Source of the DNA: Pseudomonas laurentiana
GTDB taxonomy: Bacteria; Pseudomonadota; Gammaproteobacteria; Pseudomonadales; Pseudomonadaceae
Assembly (NCBI RefSeq): GCF_014648275.1
Contig: NZ_BMQU01000003.1
Location: forward strand, 1-64,000
Direction of reading: 5' to 3'
Length of the DNA stretch: 64,000 nt
Of the stretch, positions 23,073 to 32,281 are shown piece by piece. Under the pieces are notes generated by a model that had not been told where the DNA came from, ran no database searches, and saw only the letters and a program-made list of their open reading frames with translations. Each line of letters begins with the position of its first letter. The first letter of the stretch is position 1. Both the position numbers and the translations under genes were made by a program.

Positions 23073-24743
23073 ATGTTGACTCGCAAAGGTGCATTCGCAC
23101 GGCCATTGCCGACGCTCAAGCCCCTCAGCCTGGCGCTTGTCGCGCTGGCTGCAAGCCAGGCGCAGGCCTTCGAATTCGACACCGGCAACCCCGACCTGCG
23201 GGTGCGCTGGGACAATACGCTGAAATACAGCGCCGCCTGGCGCACCCAGGACGCCAGCAGCAAGCTCACCGAAGGGCAGACCGCGCTGAACCTGGACGAT
23301 GGTGATCGCAACTTCGACAAGGGCCTGATCTCCAATCGCCTCGACCTGCTGTCCGAGCTGGACATCACTTATCACAACGTCGGCGCGCGGGTCAGTGGTG
23401 CGGCCTGGTACGACGATGTCTACAACCGGGGCACCGACAATAACGACCCCAGCCGCGCCAACAGCTATTCAGTCGGCTACGACGAATTTACCGACGACAC
23501 CCGCACCCTGCACGGGCGCAAGGGCGAGTTGCTCGATGCCTTCATCTTCGGCAAGACCGAGATCGGCGACATGCCGCTGTCCGGCCGTCTTGGCCAGTAC
23601 GCCATGCAGTGGGGCGAAAGCCTGTTCTACGGCATGAACGGCATCGCTGGCGGCATGGCGCCGGTGGATGTGGTCAAGGGCCTGTCGGTACCCAACACGC
23701 AGTTCAAGGAGTTGATCCGGCCGGTGCAGCAGATTTCCGGGCAACTTCAACTGACGCCGGATGTGTCGGTGGGGGCCTACTACCAGTTCGAGTGGGAGGC
23801 CAACCGCCTGCCGGCGGCGGGTAGCTATTTTTCCACAGACGACTTTTTCGGCGATGGCGCCGAGCGCATGTTCGTCGGGGCGCCGGTGTTCCCGGGTGGC
23901 CAGCCCCTGGCGTTCTTCCACGGCCACGATAAGCAAGCCAAGGACTCGGGGCAGGGCGGTGTGCAGTTGCGCTGGCGTACCGAGACGGTCGACTGGGGCC
24001 TGTATGCCATCCGCTTCCACGACAAGTCGCCGCAGCTCAACGTGCGCCCGGACTTCGCCAGCCTCGACCCGGTCAGCGGCAAGGCCGGCGAGTTCTACTG
24101 GGTGTACCCCGAAGGCATCGAAGCCTTTGGTGCCAGCTTCTCCACCACCCTGGGCAACTTCAACCTGGCCGGCGAATTGTCCACGCGCTGGAACCAGCCG
24201 CTGGCCTCTACCAGCCAGCATGCGTTGGCCGTGGGCGAGGCAATCGACAACGAAGACAACCCGCTGTACGCCACCGGCCGCACGCTGCACGCCAACTTCT
24301 CCTGGCTTGCCAGCCTGGAGCCGAACTTCATCGCTGCCGAGTCGAGCTTCCTTGGCGAAATCGCCTGGAACCGGGTGATGAGCGTGAGCAAGAACGCTGA
24401 TGCCATCGACCCCAACGCCGACCGCGACGCCACCAGCCTGCGCCTGGTGTTCGAGCCGATGTACCGGCAGATCCTGCCCGGCCTCGACCTGTCGGTGCCG
24501 ATCGGTGCGAGCTACACCAACGGCGCGTCGATGGCGCTGGGCACCGGCTTTGGCACCGACCATGGCGGCGACCTGAACATCGGCCTGAAGGGCAACTACC
24601 TCAACACCTGGAGCCTGGGCCTGACCTACACGCACTTCTACGGCCCGGAGAACACCTTCCTCGACGCCGACAGCCACTACACCTTCGAACAGTCGCTCAA
24701 AGACCGCGACTTCATCGCCTTCACCGTCAGCCGCACCTTCTGA
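23073..24743 (+). CDS. DUF1302 family outer-membrane protein
   Basis: This 556-residue protein has a signal peptide (hydrophobic stretch LALVALAASQAQA, cleavage near residue 32) followed by FEFDTGNPDLRVRWDNTLKY, the usual start of DUF1302. The rest is beta-rich with many aromatic strand ends and a terminal Phe (SRTF), as expected of an outer-membrane barrel. Members sit beside DUF1329 in operons for hydrophobic or aromatic substrates and are thought to move such compounds across the outer membrane. The start is fixed by GAGGAA and by the signal peptide. Confidence 0.88.
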   Translation: MLTRKGAFARPLPTLKPLSLALVALAASQAQAFEFDTGNPDLRVRWDNTLKYSAAWRTQDASSKLTEGQTALNLDDGDRNFDKGLISNRLDLLSELDITYHNVGARVSGAAWYDDVYNRGTDNNDPSRANSYSVGYDEFTDDTRTLHGRKGELLDAFIFGKTEIGDMPLSGRLGQYAMQWGESLFYGMNGIAGGMAPVDVVKGLSVPNTQFKELIRPVQQISGQLQLTPDVSVGAYYQFEWEANRLPAAGSYFSTDDFFGDGAERMFVGAPVFPGGQPLAFFHGHDKQAKDSGQGGVQLRWRTETVDWGLYAIRFHDKSPQLNVRPDFASLDPVSGKAGEFYWVYPEGIEAFGASFSTTLGNFNLAGELSTRWNQPLASTSQHALAVGEAIDNEDNPLYATGRTLHANFSWLASLEPNFIAAESSFLGEIAWNRVMSVSKNADAIDPNADRDATSLRLVFEPMYRQILPGLDLSVPIGASYTNGASMALGTGFGTDHGGDLNIGLKGNYLNTWSLGLTYTHFYGPENTFLDADSHYTFEQSLKDRDFIAFTVSRTF

Positions 24744-24757
24744 CCGAGGACTACCCG

Positions 24758-26125
24758 ATGAAACACAACAAGAAAGTCGTTTCCCTGTTCACTGCCCTGA
24801 GCGCCTCACTACTGTTCGCCCACGGCGCCGTTGCCGCAGTGTCCGCCGAACAGGCGGCCACTCTCAAGACTACCCTGACCCCCTTGGGCGGCGAGCGTGC
24901 TGGCAATGCTGATGGCAGTATACCGACCTGGACCGGTGGCTACACCAAGGCCGACCCGGCCTACAAGGAAGGCGGCAAGCGCGGCGACCCGTTTGCCAGC
25001 GACAAGCCGCTGCTGACCATCACCGCGCAGAACATGGCGCAGTACGCCGACAAGCTGGCGCCGGGCATCCAGGCGATGCTCAAGAAATACCCATACAGCT
25101 ACCGCCTTGATATCTACCCGACCCACCGCAGCGCTGCCGCGCCACAGTCGGTGTACGACGCCACCTTCGCCAACGCCACCAGCGGCAAACTGGTGGACGG
25201 ACCCGCAGGCCCCATGCCTGAAGGCGCATCCGGCGGCATTCCGTTCCCGATCCCGGCCAACGGCGTGGAAGCCATGTGGAACCACCTGCTGCGTTGGCGT
25301 GGTGCGTCCTGGCACGCCAGCTTCAACCAGTACCTGACCACCGCCGACGGCAAGCACGTGCTCACCAACGACTCGCGCGCCGACCTGCAGATGCCTTGGT
25401 ACCTGCCTGGCGGCAGTGGCGACAAGGGGGTGTTCTGGTCAATCCGCATGACCAACGACGGCCCGCCACTGCGCGCCGGCGAGGCCATCACCGGCCTGGA
25501 AAACCTCAACGCCGACAAAGCTGCGGTCTGGACCTACCTGCCGGGCCAGCGCCGTGTGCGCCGTCTGCCCAATGCTTGCTGCGACACGCCGACCCCGGCC
25601 ACCGCAGGAGTCATGAGTTTCGATGAGCTGTACGTGTTCAACGGTCGCCTTGACCGCTTCGACTGGAAGCTGGTGGGCAAGAAGGAGATGTACATCCCCT
25701 ACAACGCCAACAAGGTGTTCACTGCCAGTAACGCCGAGGCGCTGCTCGATCCGCATCACCTGACCCCCGAATCCATCCGCTGGGAGCTGCACCGTGTATG
25801 GGTGGTCGAGGCGACCCTGAAGAATGGCCAGCGCCACGTGATGCCGCGCAGCACCTATTACCTCGACGAGGACACCTGGGCGGCTGTGCTCGGCGAGCGC
25901 TACGACGCGCGTGACCAGTTGGCTAAGGTGGTCTGGACCTCGCCGGTGGTGCTGCCCGACCTGCCAGGCGTGGTGACCCTGACCAACGGCTTCTACGACC
26001 TGCTCTCCGGTGCCTGGTTCGCCGGGGACCTGTTCGCCGGCAAGAACGAGCAGTACCGCATCGTGCCGCCCTATAAGGACTCGGTATTCACCGCCGACGC
26101 CATGGCTGGCGAGGGCGTGCGCTGA
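24758..26125 (+). CDS. DUF1329 family periplasmic/outer-membrane protein
   Basis: This 455-residue secreted protein has a signal peptide ending near AHGAVAA (residue 27). It shows the family pattern LTPLGGERAGNADGSIPTWTGG and later GQRRVRRLPNACCDTP and VYVVEATLK-like WVVEATLKNGQRH. DUF1329 has a LolB/LppX-like fold and may bind lipids. It lies 14 bp after DUF1302 and always partners it. Confidence 0.9.
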   Translation: MKHNKKVVSLFTALSASLLFAHGAVAAVSAEQAATLKTTLTPLGGERAGNADGSIPTWTGGYTKADPAYKEGGKRGDPFASDKPLLTITAQNMAQYADKLAPGIQAMLKKYPYSYRLDIYPTHRSAAAPQSVYDATFANATSGKLVDGPAGPMPEGASGGIPFPIPANGVEAMWNHLLRWRGASWHASFNQYLTTADGKHVLTNDSRADLQMPWYLPGGSGDKGVFWSIRMTNDGPPLRAGEAITGLENLNADKAAVWTYLPGQRRVRRLPNACCDTPTPATAGVMSFDELYVFNGRLDRFDWKLVGKKEMYIPYNANKVFTASNAEALLDPHHLTPESIRWELHRVWVVEATLKNGQRHVMPRSTYYLDEDTWAAVLGERYDARDQLAKVVWTSPVVLPDLPGVVTLTNGFYDLLSGAWFAGDLFAGKNEQYRIVPPYKDSVFTADAMAGEGVR

Positions 26126-26177
26126 GCGGGCGCACTGCGCCCGCGGTACCCACTAAAAGAACAAAAGGTTGCGTGCG

Positions 26178-27239
26178 ATGAACAAGATGCTCTACGGCTG
26201 GCTGCTGGCAGCCTGTTGCGGGCTGCCGTCGGCCTTCGCCGGTGGTAGTGTGGATGTACTCGCGCAGCCCGCGGTGCAAGGGCCCCAGGCCCTGCATGCG
26301 GTGCTGCAGGACGTGGCCCGCGCCGGCGCGCGCCTGGTGTCGGTGGGCGAGCGTGGCGTGGTGCTGCTTTCCGACGACAACGGCGCGACTTGGCGCCAGG
26401 CCAAGGCTGTGCCGGTGAGCGTCAGCCTGACTGCCGTGCAGTTCGTCGACGAGCGCAACGGTTGGGCGGTCGGCCACGCTGGCGTGGTGTTGCACAGCGA
26501 GGATGGCGGCGAGCACTGGGGCTTGCAACTCGACGGCAAGCGCGCTGCCGCCCTGGAGGTGCAGGCAGCCGAAGCGTCCGCTGACGAAGGCCGCCTCGCG
26601 GCGGCGCAAAGGCTGCAGGCTGATGGCGCGGACAAGCCGCTGCTCGCGCTGAGCTTCGCCGATGCACGCCACGGCCTGGTCGTGGGCGCCTATGGCCTGG
26701 CCATGAGCACGGCCGACGGTGGGCGCAGCTGGCAGTCGGCCATGGGCCTGTTGCCGAATCGGCGCGGGCTGCACCTTTACGCACTGGCCCGCCAGGGCGC
26801 CAACCTGTACGTCGCCGGCGAGCAGGGCCTGCTATTGCGCTCGCGCGATGGCGGTGAGCATTTCGACGCGCTGCGAAGCCCGTACGACGGTAGCTACTTC
26901 GCTGCCGCCGTGTTGCCCGACGGCCGCCTGCTGGTCGGCGGCCTGCGCGGTTCGCTGTTCGCTTCCGATGACGGTGGCGACAGCCTCCAGGCGCTGGCCA
27001 ACCCGGTTCCGGCATCGCTCAATGCCATGCGCGTCGCGGGTGGCCAGTTGTTGCTCGCCAACCAGGCGGGGATGCTGCTGCGCAGTGGTCTGGAGCGATT
27101 TGCCGCGCAGCCTGTGGCGGTCTCCGATGGCCTGCCACTGACCGCCGCCACCGCCGCCGCCGACGGTGCCATCGTTGCCGTCGGCATGGCCGGCGCGCGC
27201 CGCCTGGAATCTTCCTCCCTTTCCACCACGACGGACTGA
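26178..27239 (+). CDS. YCF48-like beta-propeller protein (secreted)
   Basis: This 353-residue protein has a signal peptide (LYGWLLAACCGLPSAFA). Repeated Asp-box or BNR-like blades follow: LLSDDNGATWRQ, VLHSEDGGEHWGLQ, MSTADGGRSWQS, LLRSRDGGEHFD and FASDDGGDSLQA. This resembles the photosystem II assembly factor YCF48/HCF136 fold. In proteobacteria such proteins sit between DUF1329 and an RND pump, probably as a periplasmic adaptor. Function inferred from neighbourhood only. Confidence 0.85.
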   Translation: MNKMLYGWLLAACCGLPSAFAGGSVDVLAQPAVQGPQALHAVLQDVARAGARLVSVGERGVVLLSDDNGATWRQAKAVPVSVSLTAVQFVDERNGWAVGHAGVVLHSEDGGEHWGLQLDGKRAAALEVQAAEASADEGRLAAAQRLQADGADKPLLALSFADARHGLVVGAYGLAMSTADGGRSWQSAMGLLPNRRGLHLYALARQGANLYVAGEQGLLLRSRDGGEHFDALRSPYDGSYFAAAVLPDGRLLVGGLRGSLFASDDGGDSLQALANPVPASLNAMRVAGGQLLLANQAGMLLRSGLERFAAQPVAVSDGLPLTAATAAADGAIVAVGMAGARRLESSSLSTTTD

Positions 27240-27242
27240 GCC

Positions 27243-29747
27243 ATGCACGCCATGAATTCACCTGCGCCGTCCAGCGGCCGTCTCGACGACTTCGACAGCA
27301 CGTCCGGTTCGCTGCTGGAACGTGCCTTGTTCAACCACCGTGCGCTGGTGTTGTTGCTGTGCCTGGCAACGACCCTGCTGCTCGGTGGGCAGGCTTCGCG
27401 CCTGACCCTCAACGCCAGCTTCGAGAAGATGATCCCGCGCGATCACCCGTTCATCCACAACTACCTGGAACACCGCCAGGAACTTGCCGGCTTGGGCAAC
27501 GCCGTGCGTATCGCGGTAGCCAACCCGCGTGGCAGCATCTACGACAAGGACTACCTGCATAGTCTGCAGCAGCTCAACGACGCGGTGTACCTGCTGCCGG
27601 GGGTCGACCGTGCGGCGATGAAGTCGTTGTGGACCCCGTCCACCCGCTGGACCGGGGTGACCGAGGAAGGCCTGGAAGGCGGCCCGGTGATTCCTGATGG
27701 CTACGATGGCGCTGCCGCCAGCCTGGAGGCGCTCAAGCGCAACGTCGAGCGTTCCAACGAGATTGGCCAGCTGGTGGCCTTCGATCAGCGCTCGAGCATC
27801 CTCTACGTGCCGCTGCTGGAAAACACCCCGGACGGTCATGCGCTTGACTACTCGGCCTTCGCCCATGAGCTGGAGACTTTGCGCGAACGCTTTCAGGCGC
27901 AGGGCGTGGAGATCCACATCAGTGGTTTCGCCAAGGTCGTCGGCGACCTGATCGACGGGCTGCAGCAGATCCTGCTGTTCTTCGCCGCCGCCATCGCCAT
28001 CACCGCCGGTGTGCTGTACTGGTACACCCGTTGCGTGCGCAGTACCGCGCTGGTGGTGGTGTGCTCGCTGGTGGCGGTGATCTGGCAGCTCGGCCTGCTG
28101 CCGTTGCTCGGCTATGAGCTCGACCCCTACTCGGTGCTGGTGCCGTTCCTGGTGTTCGCCATCGGCATGAGCCACGGCGCGCAGAAGATGAATGGCATCA
28201 TGCAGGACATCGGCCGCGGCATGCATCGCTTGGTGGCGGCGCGCTTCACCTTCCGCCGGCTGTTCCTGGCCGGTCTCACCGCGCTACTGTGCGATGCCGT
28301 GGGTTTCGCCGTGCTGATGATCATCCAGATTCAGGTGATCCAGGACCTGGCGGTGATCGCCAGCCTGGGCGTGGCGGTTTTGATCTTCACCAACCTGATC
28401 CTGCTGCCGGTGCTGCTCTCCTATGTGGGCGTCAGCGGCCGTGCGGCGCAGCGCAGCCTGCGTGCCGAAGAGGGCGATGCCAGGGGGGCGCGCAAGCATG
28501 CGCTGTGGCGCTTCCTCGACCTGTTCACTCGCCGCCGCTGGGCTGCCGCGTGCATCGCCGTGGCCGCACTGATGGCTGCCGGAGGCTACGCCGTGAGCCT
28601 GCACCTGAAGGTCGGTGACCTCGATGCCGGCGCCCCCGAGCTGCGCGCCGATTCGCGTTACAACCGCGACAACGCGTTCGTCACCCGGCACTACGGCGCC
28701 AGTAGCGATGTCTTTGCTGTTATGGTGCGCACCGCCCCTGGTGGCTGCTCGGCCTATGACACCTTGAAACGCGTGGACGACCTGGACTGGCAGTTGCGTG
28801 GCCTGCAGGGCGTGGACTCGACCAACTCGCTGGCGCAGCTCAACCGCCGAGTGCTGGTCGGCCTCTCCGAAGGCAGCCCGAAGTGGTACGACCTTGTCAA
28901 CAACCAGGCGACCCTGAACATGGTCACCGCGGGCGCCCCTCGCGGGCTGTACAACGACGACTGCAGCCTGCTGACGCTCTACGCCTACCTCACCGATCAC
29001 AAGGCCGACACCCTGGCACGGGTAGTGGACAGCGTCCAGGGCTTTGCCCAGGCCAACGACAGCGACCAGGCCAGTTTCCTCCTGGCTGCCGGCAGCGCCG
29101 GTATCGAGGCTGCCACCAACCAGGTGGTGAAACAGGCCAACCGCGACATGCTCTGGTGGGTCTACGGCGCGGTGATCCTGCTCTGCCTGGTGACCTTCCG
29201 GTCCTGGCGCGCGGTGCTGTGCGCGGTACTGCCGCTGGTGCTGACCTCGATCCTCTGCGAAGCGTTGATGGTTGCCCTGGGCATCGGCGTGAAGGTGGCG
29301 ACCTTGCCGGTGATTGCCCTGGGCGTCGGCATCGGCGTGGACTACGCGCTGTACGTGATGAGCATCGTCCTGGCCCAGTTGCGCCAGGGCGCGAGCCTGT
29401 CCCAGGCGTACTACCGTGCGCTGTTGTTCACCGGCAAGGTCGTGATGCTCACCGGCATCACCCTGGCCATCGGCGTCGGCACCTGGATCTTCTCGCCGAT
29501 CAAGTTCCAGGCCGACATGGGCGTGCTGCTGGCCTTCATGTTCGTCTGGAACATGGTCGGCGCGTTGATCCTGTTGCCGGCGCTGGCCTACTTCCTCTTG
29601 CCGCAGCGTCAGGTGCGCGCGGATCAGGAGCGCCAGCCAGCATTGCCGACGTATGAACATACGACGAGGCAGCACGAGCACGCTGGTGCAACGGTGGAGC
29701 AGGGTGCCCGCTTGCGCCCGCTCAAGGAGATCAGTCATGGCCGCTGA
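27243..29747 (+). CDS. RND/MMPL family transporter
   Basis: This 834-residue inner-membrane protein has a first membrane helix near residue 37, a periplasmic loop, and five helices at about 230-400 (LLFFAAAIAITAGVLYWY onward). A second loop follows, then five helices at about 635-800, ending LILLPALAYFLLPQ. The two-fold layout is that of hydrophobe-exporting RND or MMPL proteins (HpnN or MmpL-like). Its end overlaps the MFS gene by 11 bp. With DUF1302, DUF1329 and the YCF48-like protein it makes a four-part envelope module for hydrophobic compounds. Confidence 0.9.
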   Translation: MHAMNSPAPSSGRLDDFDSTSGSLLERALFNHRALVLLLCLATTLLLGGQASRLTLNASFEKMIPRDHPFIHNYLEHRQELAGLGNAVRIAVANPRGSIYDKDYLHSLQQLNDAVYLLPGVDRAAMKSLWTPSTRWTGVTEEGLEGGPVIPDGYDGAAASLEALKRNVERSNEIGQLVAFDQRSSILYVPLLENTPDGHALDYSAFAHELETLRERFQAQGVEIHISGFAKVVGDLIDGLQQILLFFAAAIAITAGVLYWYTRCVRSTALVVVCSLVAVIWQLGLLPLLGYELDPYSVLVPFLVFAIGMSHGAQKMNGIMQDIGRGMHRLVAARFTFRRLFLAGLTALLCDAVGFAVLMIIQIQVIQDLAVIASLGVAVLIFTNLILLPVLLSYVGVSGRAAQRSLRAEEGDARGARKHALWRFLDLFTRRRWAAACIAVAALMAAGGYAVSLHLKVGDLDAGAPELRADSRYNRDNAFVTRHYGASSDVFAVMVRTAPGGCSAYDTLKRVDDLDWQLRGLQGVDSTNSLAQLNRRVLVGLSEGSPKWYDLVNNQATLNMVTAGAPRGLYNDDCSLLTLYAYLTDHKADTLARVVDSVQGFAQANDSDQASFLLAAGSAGIEAATNQVVKQANRDMLWWVYGAVILLCLVTFRSWRAVLCAVLPLVLTSILCEALMVALGIGVKVATLPVIALGVGIGVDYALYVMSIVLAQLRQGASLSQAYYRALLFTGKVVMLTGITLAIGVGTWIFSPIKFQADMGVLLAFMFVWNMVGALILLPALAYFLLPQRQVRADQERQPALPTYEHTTRQHEHAGATVEQGARLRPLKEISHGR

Positions 29748-30927
29748 ACGTACCGCCGCAAGCCCCCAGGCCGCCTTGTTGCTGTTCGGCAGTTGCCTGC
29801 CCGTGCTGGGCGCGGTGCTGATCGCACCGGTGCTGCCACGCATGCATGCGCATTTTGCCGAGACAGCGGGCGTTGCAGTGCTGGTGCCGGTGGCGCTGAC
29901 CCTGCCGGCACTGGTGATCGCCTTGCTGGCACCGCTGGCCGGGGTACTGGCCGACCGAATGGGACGGCGGGCGCTGCTGCTGGCGAGCATGTTGCTCTAC
30001 AGCCTTTGCGGCGTGTTGCCGTTGTGGCTGGATTCACTGGCCCTGATCGTCGCCAGCCGCGCCGGCATCGGCCTGGCCGAAGCCGGCATCATGACCTGCT
30101 GCACCACGCTGATGGGCGATTACTTCGATGGCCAGCGTCGGGCGCGGCTGTTCGCCTTGCAGATGGTGGTCACCTCGTTGTCGGCAGCGTTGTTCATGGG
30201 CGTGGGCGGCGCACTGGGTGAGAGCGACTGGCGTACGCCGTTCGCACTCTACGCGGTGGGCGTGCTGTGCTTGCCGCTGATGGCCGCGCTGCTGTGGGAG
30301 CCGCGCGCCTGCCATAGCGCAGCCGAAGCGACGGCGCAGTCGCGTTTCCCATGGGCCGCCCTGGCGCCGTTGTACCTGCTGACCGGGTTGGCCGGTGTCA
30401 GCCTGTTCATCGTCCCGGTACAGGCCGGCTACGTGCTGCAACTACTGCAGGTCGATGCGCCCCGACAGGTCGGCCTGGCCATGGGCGCCAACCAGCTCGG
30501 CGTGCTGGCCGGTGCCCTGGCCTTCCGCTTGCTGGCGCGCTTGCCGGTCGCTCGCCTGCTGGCCCTGGGCTTTGCCACGGCGGGGTTTGGTGGCGGCCTG
30601 CTGGCGCTGGCGAGCGGCTATGCGCCGGTGGTGCTGGCGGTGCTGGTCAATGGTCTGGGTGTGGGGTTGTTGTTGCCGACCCTGATCACCCGGGTGATGC
30701 AGCAGGTCGGTTTCGACCAGCGAGGCCGCGCCACGGGCGGGTTCACCGCGGCGATTTTCGCGGGTGAGTTCATCAGCCCCTTGCTGGTGCTGGCACTGAT
30801 GGCCGGTATGGCTATGCAGCTGCCGCATGCGCTGCTGGTGATTGCCCTCGGTCAGTTGGCGCTGGCGCCAGCGTGCCTGTCGTTGATGCGTCACCAGCGT
30901 GCGGCGGTAGGGATAGGTGCACCATGA
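29737..30927 (+). CDS. MFS transporter
   Basis: This 396-residue protein has about 12 hydrophobic segments. The MFS loop motif ADRMGRRALLLAS lies near residue 75, and a GIGLAEAGIMTCCTTLMGDYF segment near residue 110. AAGGAG lies 7 bp before the ATG at 29737. It is probably the inner-membrane permease for the island substrate or its glycone-free form. The start codon of the following SDR overlaps the stop (ATGA). Confidence 0.88.
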   Translation: MAAERTAASPQAALLLFGSCLPVLGAVLIAPVLPRMHAHFAETAGVAVLVPVALTLPALVIALLAPLAGVLADRMGRRALLLASMLLYSLCGVLPLWLDSLALIVASRAGIGLAEAGIMTCCTTLMGDYFDGQRRARLFALQMVVTSLSAALFMGVGGALGESDWRTPFALYAVGVLCLPLMAALLWEPRACHSAAEATAQSRFPWAALAPLYLLTGLAGVSLFIVPVQAGYVLQLLQVDAPRQVGLAMGANQLGVLAGALAFRLLARLPVARLLALGFATAGFGGGLLALASGYAPVVLAVLVNGLGVGLLLPTLITRVMQQVGFDQRGRATGGFTAAIFAGEFISPLLVLALMAGMAMQLPHALLVIALGQLALAPACLSLMRHQRAAVGIGAP

Positions 30928-31697
30928 GCGAATGGTTTTCCCTGGCGGGCAAGACCGCCCTCATCACTGGCGCCACCCGTGGCATCGGCCTGGCCATTGC
31001 CCGCGAGTACGGGCGCGCGGGGGCGCGTATCGCCATCAGCAGCGAATCTGCCGAGGCTTGCACGCAGGCCGTGGCACAGCTGGCGCAAGAGGGCATCGAG
31101 GCCATCGCCCTGGTGGCTGACCTGCGCGAAGCCCAAGCGGTACAGGGCTTGGCCAATCAATGCCTGGCGCATTTCGGAGGGCTCGACGCGCTGGTGTGCA
31201 ACGCAGGCGTCGCGCCGCACCTTGGGCCGTTGTCCACGGCCAGCGACGCCGATTGGGAGCTGACCTTCAGCGTCAACCTGCGCAGCGCCGTATGGCTGAC
31301 CACTGCATTGCTGCCGACCATGGCCGAGGGCGGTGGTGGCAGCGTGGTGCTGATGGCCAGCATCGCCGGTGTGCGCGGCAACAAGGGGCTGGGCCTGTAT
31401 GGGTTGTCGAAGGCCGGTCTGGCACAACTGGCGCGCAACCTGGCGGTGGAGTGGGGGCCGGCGAACATTCGTGTCAATGCCATCAGCCCCGGCGTCATCC
31501 AGACCGAGTTTGCCCGGCCATTGACCGATAACCCGGATGTCTTGCAACGGCGCCTGGCGCTGACGCCGTTGCGCCGGGTCGGGCGCCCCGAAGAGGTGGC
31601 GGCCCTGGCACTGCTGCTCGCCGCTCCCGGCGGCGCATTCATCAGCGGACAGAATCTTATTGTCGACGGTGGCACGACCATCGGCGACGGCAATTGA
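30924..31697 (+). CDS. classical short-chain dehydrogenase (FabG-like)
   Basis: This 257-residue SDR has TGATRGIGLAIAREYG at 14-29, CNAGV near 91, MASIAG near 143, catalytic YGLSK near 156 and a C-terminal GQNLIVDGGTTIGDG. It starts within the MFS stop codon, so it is translationally coupled. It would oxidise a secondary alcohol or reduce a ketone in the island pathway; substrate unknown. Confidence 0.9.
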   Translation: MSEWFSLAGKTALITGATRGIGLAIAREYGRAGARIAISSESAEACTQAVAQLAQEGIEAIALVADLREAQAVQGLANQCLAHFGGLDALVCNAGVAPHLGPLSTASDADWELTFSVNLRSAVWLTTALLPTMAEGGGGSVVLMASIAGVRGNKGLGLYGLSKAGLAQLARNLAVEWGPANIRVNAISPGVIQTEFARPLTDNPDVLQRRLALTPLRRVGRPEEVAALALLLAAPGGAFISGQNLIVDGGTTIGDGN

Positions 31698-31708
31698 AAG
31701 GAGACAGC

Positions 31709-32281
31709 ATGCAATCGCTTCCTGCATTCAAACGTGTGGTCACCGGCCACAATGCCGAGGGTCAGGCGGTTGTCGCCAGTTGTGGCTCGACGCCGAACAA
31801 CTTCCCGCTCAAGGCGGTGCCGGGCACCTTGTTCTACGAAGTCTGGAACAGTGTCGGCAGCCCGGCGCAACTGGATAACGGCGACGATCCGACCGCGCAG
31901 CCCCTGCAACTGAGCCCTGGCCCGCTGGGCAGCGTGATCCGTGTGGTGGACATTCCGCCGGACAGCGTGCAGAACCAGGTAAGTGCCGAGGAGGCGGCGG
32001 CAGCCTTCGCCGAAATCGGCGAGGCCAGTGCCGGCACCGGCAAGTCGGACTCCAGGCACAAGCTGATGCACCGCACCCAGACCCTGGACTACGGCATCGT
32101 CACCGAGGGCGAGGTCTGGCTGGTACTGGACGATGGCGAAGTCCACCTCAAACGTGGCGACATCGTGGTCCAGCGCGGTACCAACCACGCCTGGAGTAAC
32201 CGCAGCGAACAGATGGCGCGGATGGTCTTCATCCTGCTCGACGGGCGCTATGCCGATGACCTGAAGGAGCTGCTGCCATGA
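31709..32281 (+). CDS. cupin-domain protein
   Basis: This 190-residue protein has a single C-terminal cupin barrel. It contains KLMHRTQTLDYGIVTEGEVW (metal His and Glu candidates), then LKRGDIVVQRGTNHAWSN with the second-motif His. The N-terminal half is less conserved. Related proteins are annotated as cupin oxygenases, isomerases or transcription-linked binding proteins. AAAGGAG lies 6 bp before the ATG at 31709, and the stop overlaps the next ATG. Confidence 0.82.
   Translation: MQSLPAFKRVVTGHNAEGQAVVASCGSTPNNFPLKAVPGTLFYEVWNSVGSPAQLDNGDDPTAQPLQLSPGPLGSVIRVVDIPPDSVQNQVSAEEAAAAFAEIGEASAGTGKSDSRHKLMHRTQTLDYGIVTEGEVWLVLDDGEVHLKRGDIVVQRGTNHAWSNRSEQMARMVFILLDGRYADDLKELLP

Noticed and set aside
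21749-23368. 539-codon minus-strand frame over the flavoprotein gene
   Set aside because: It is a shadow caused by high GC; the plus strand has intact FAD motifs and a signal-peptide-bearing next gene.
28284-29990. 568-codon minus-strand frame over the RND gene
   Set aside because: Gln/His/Arg-rich composition typical of antisense of membrane protein genes; no motif seen.
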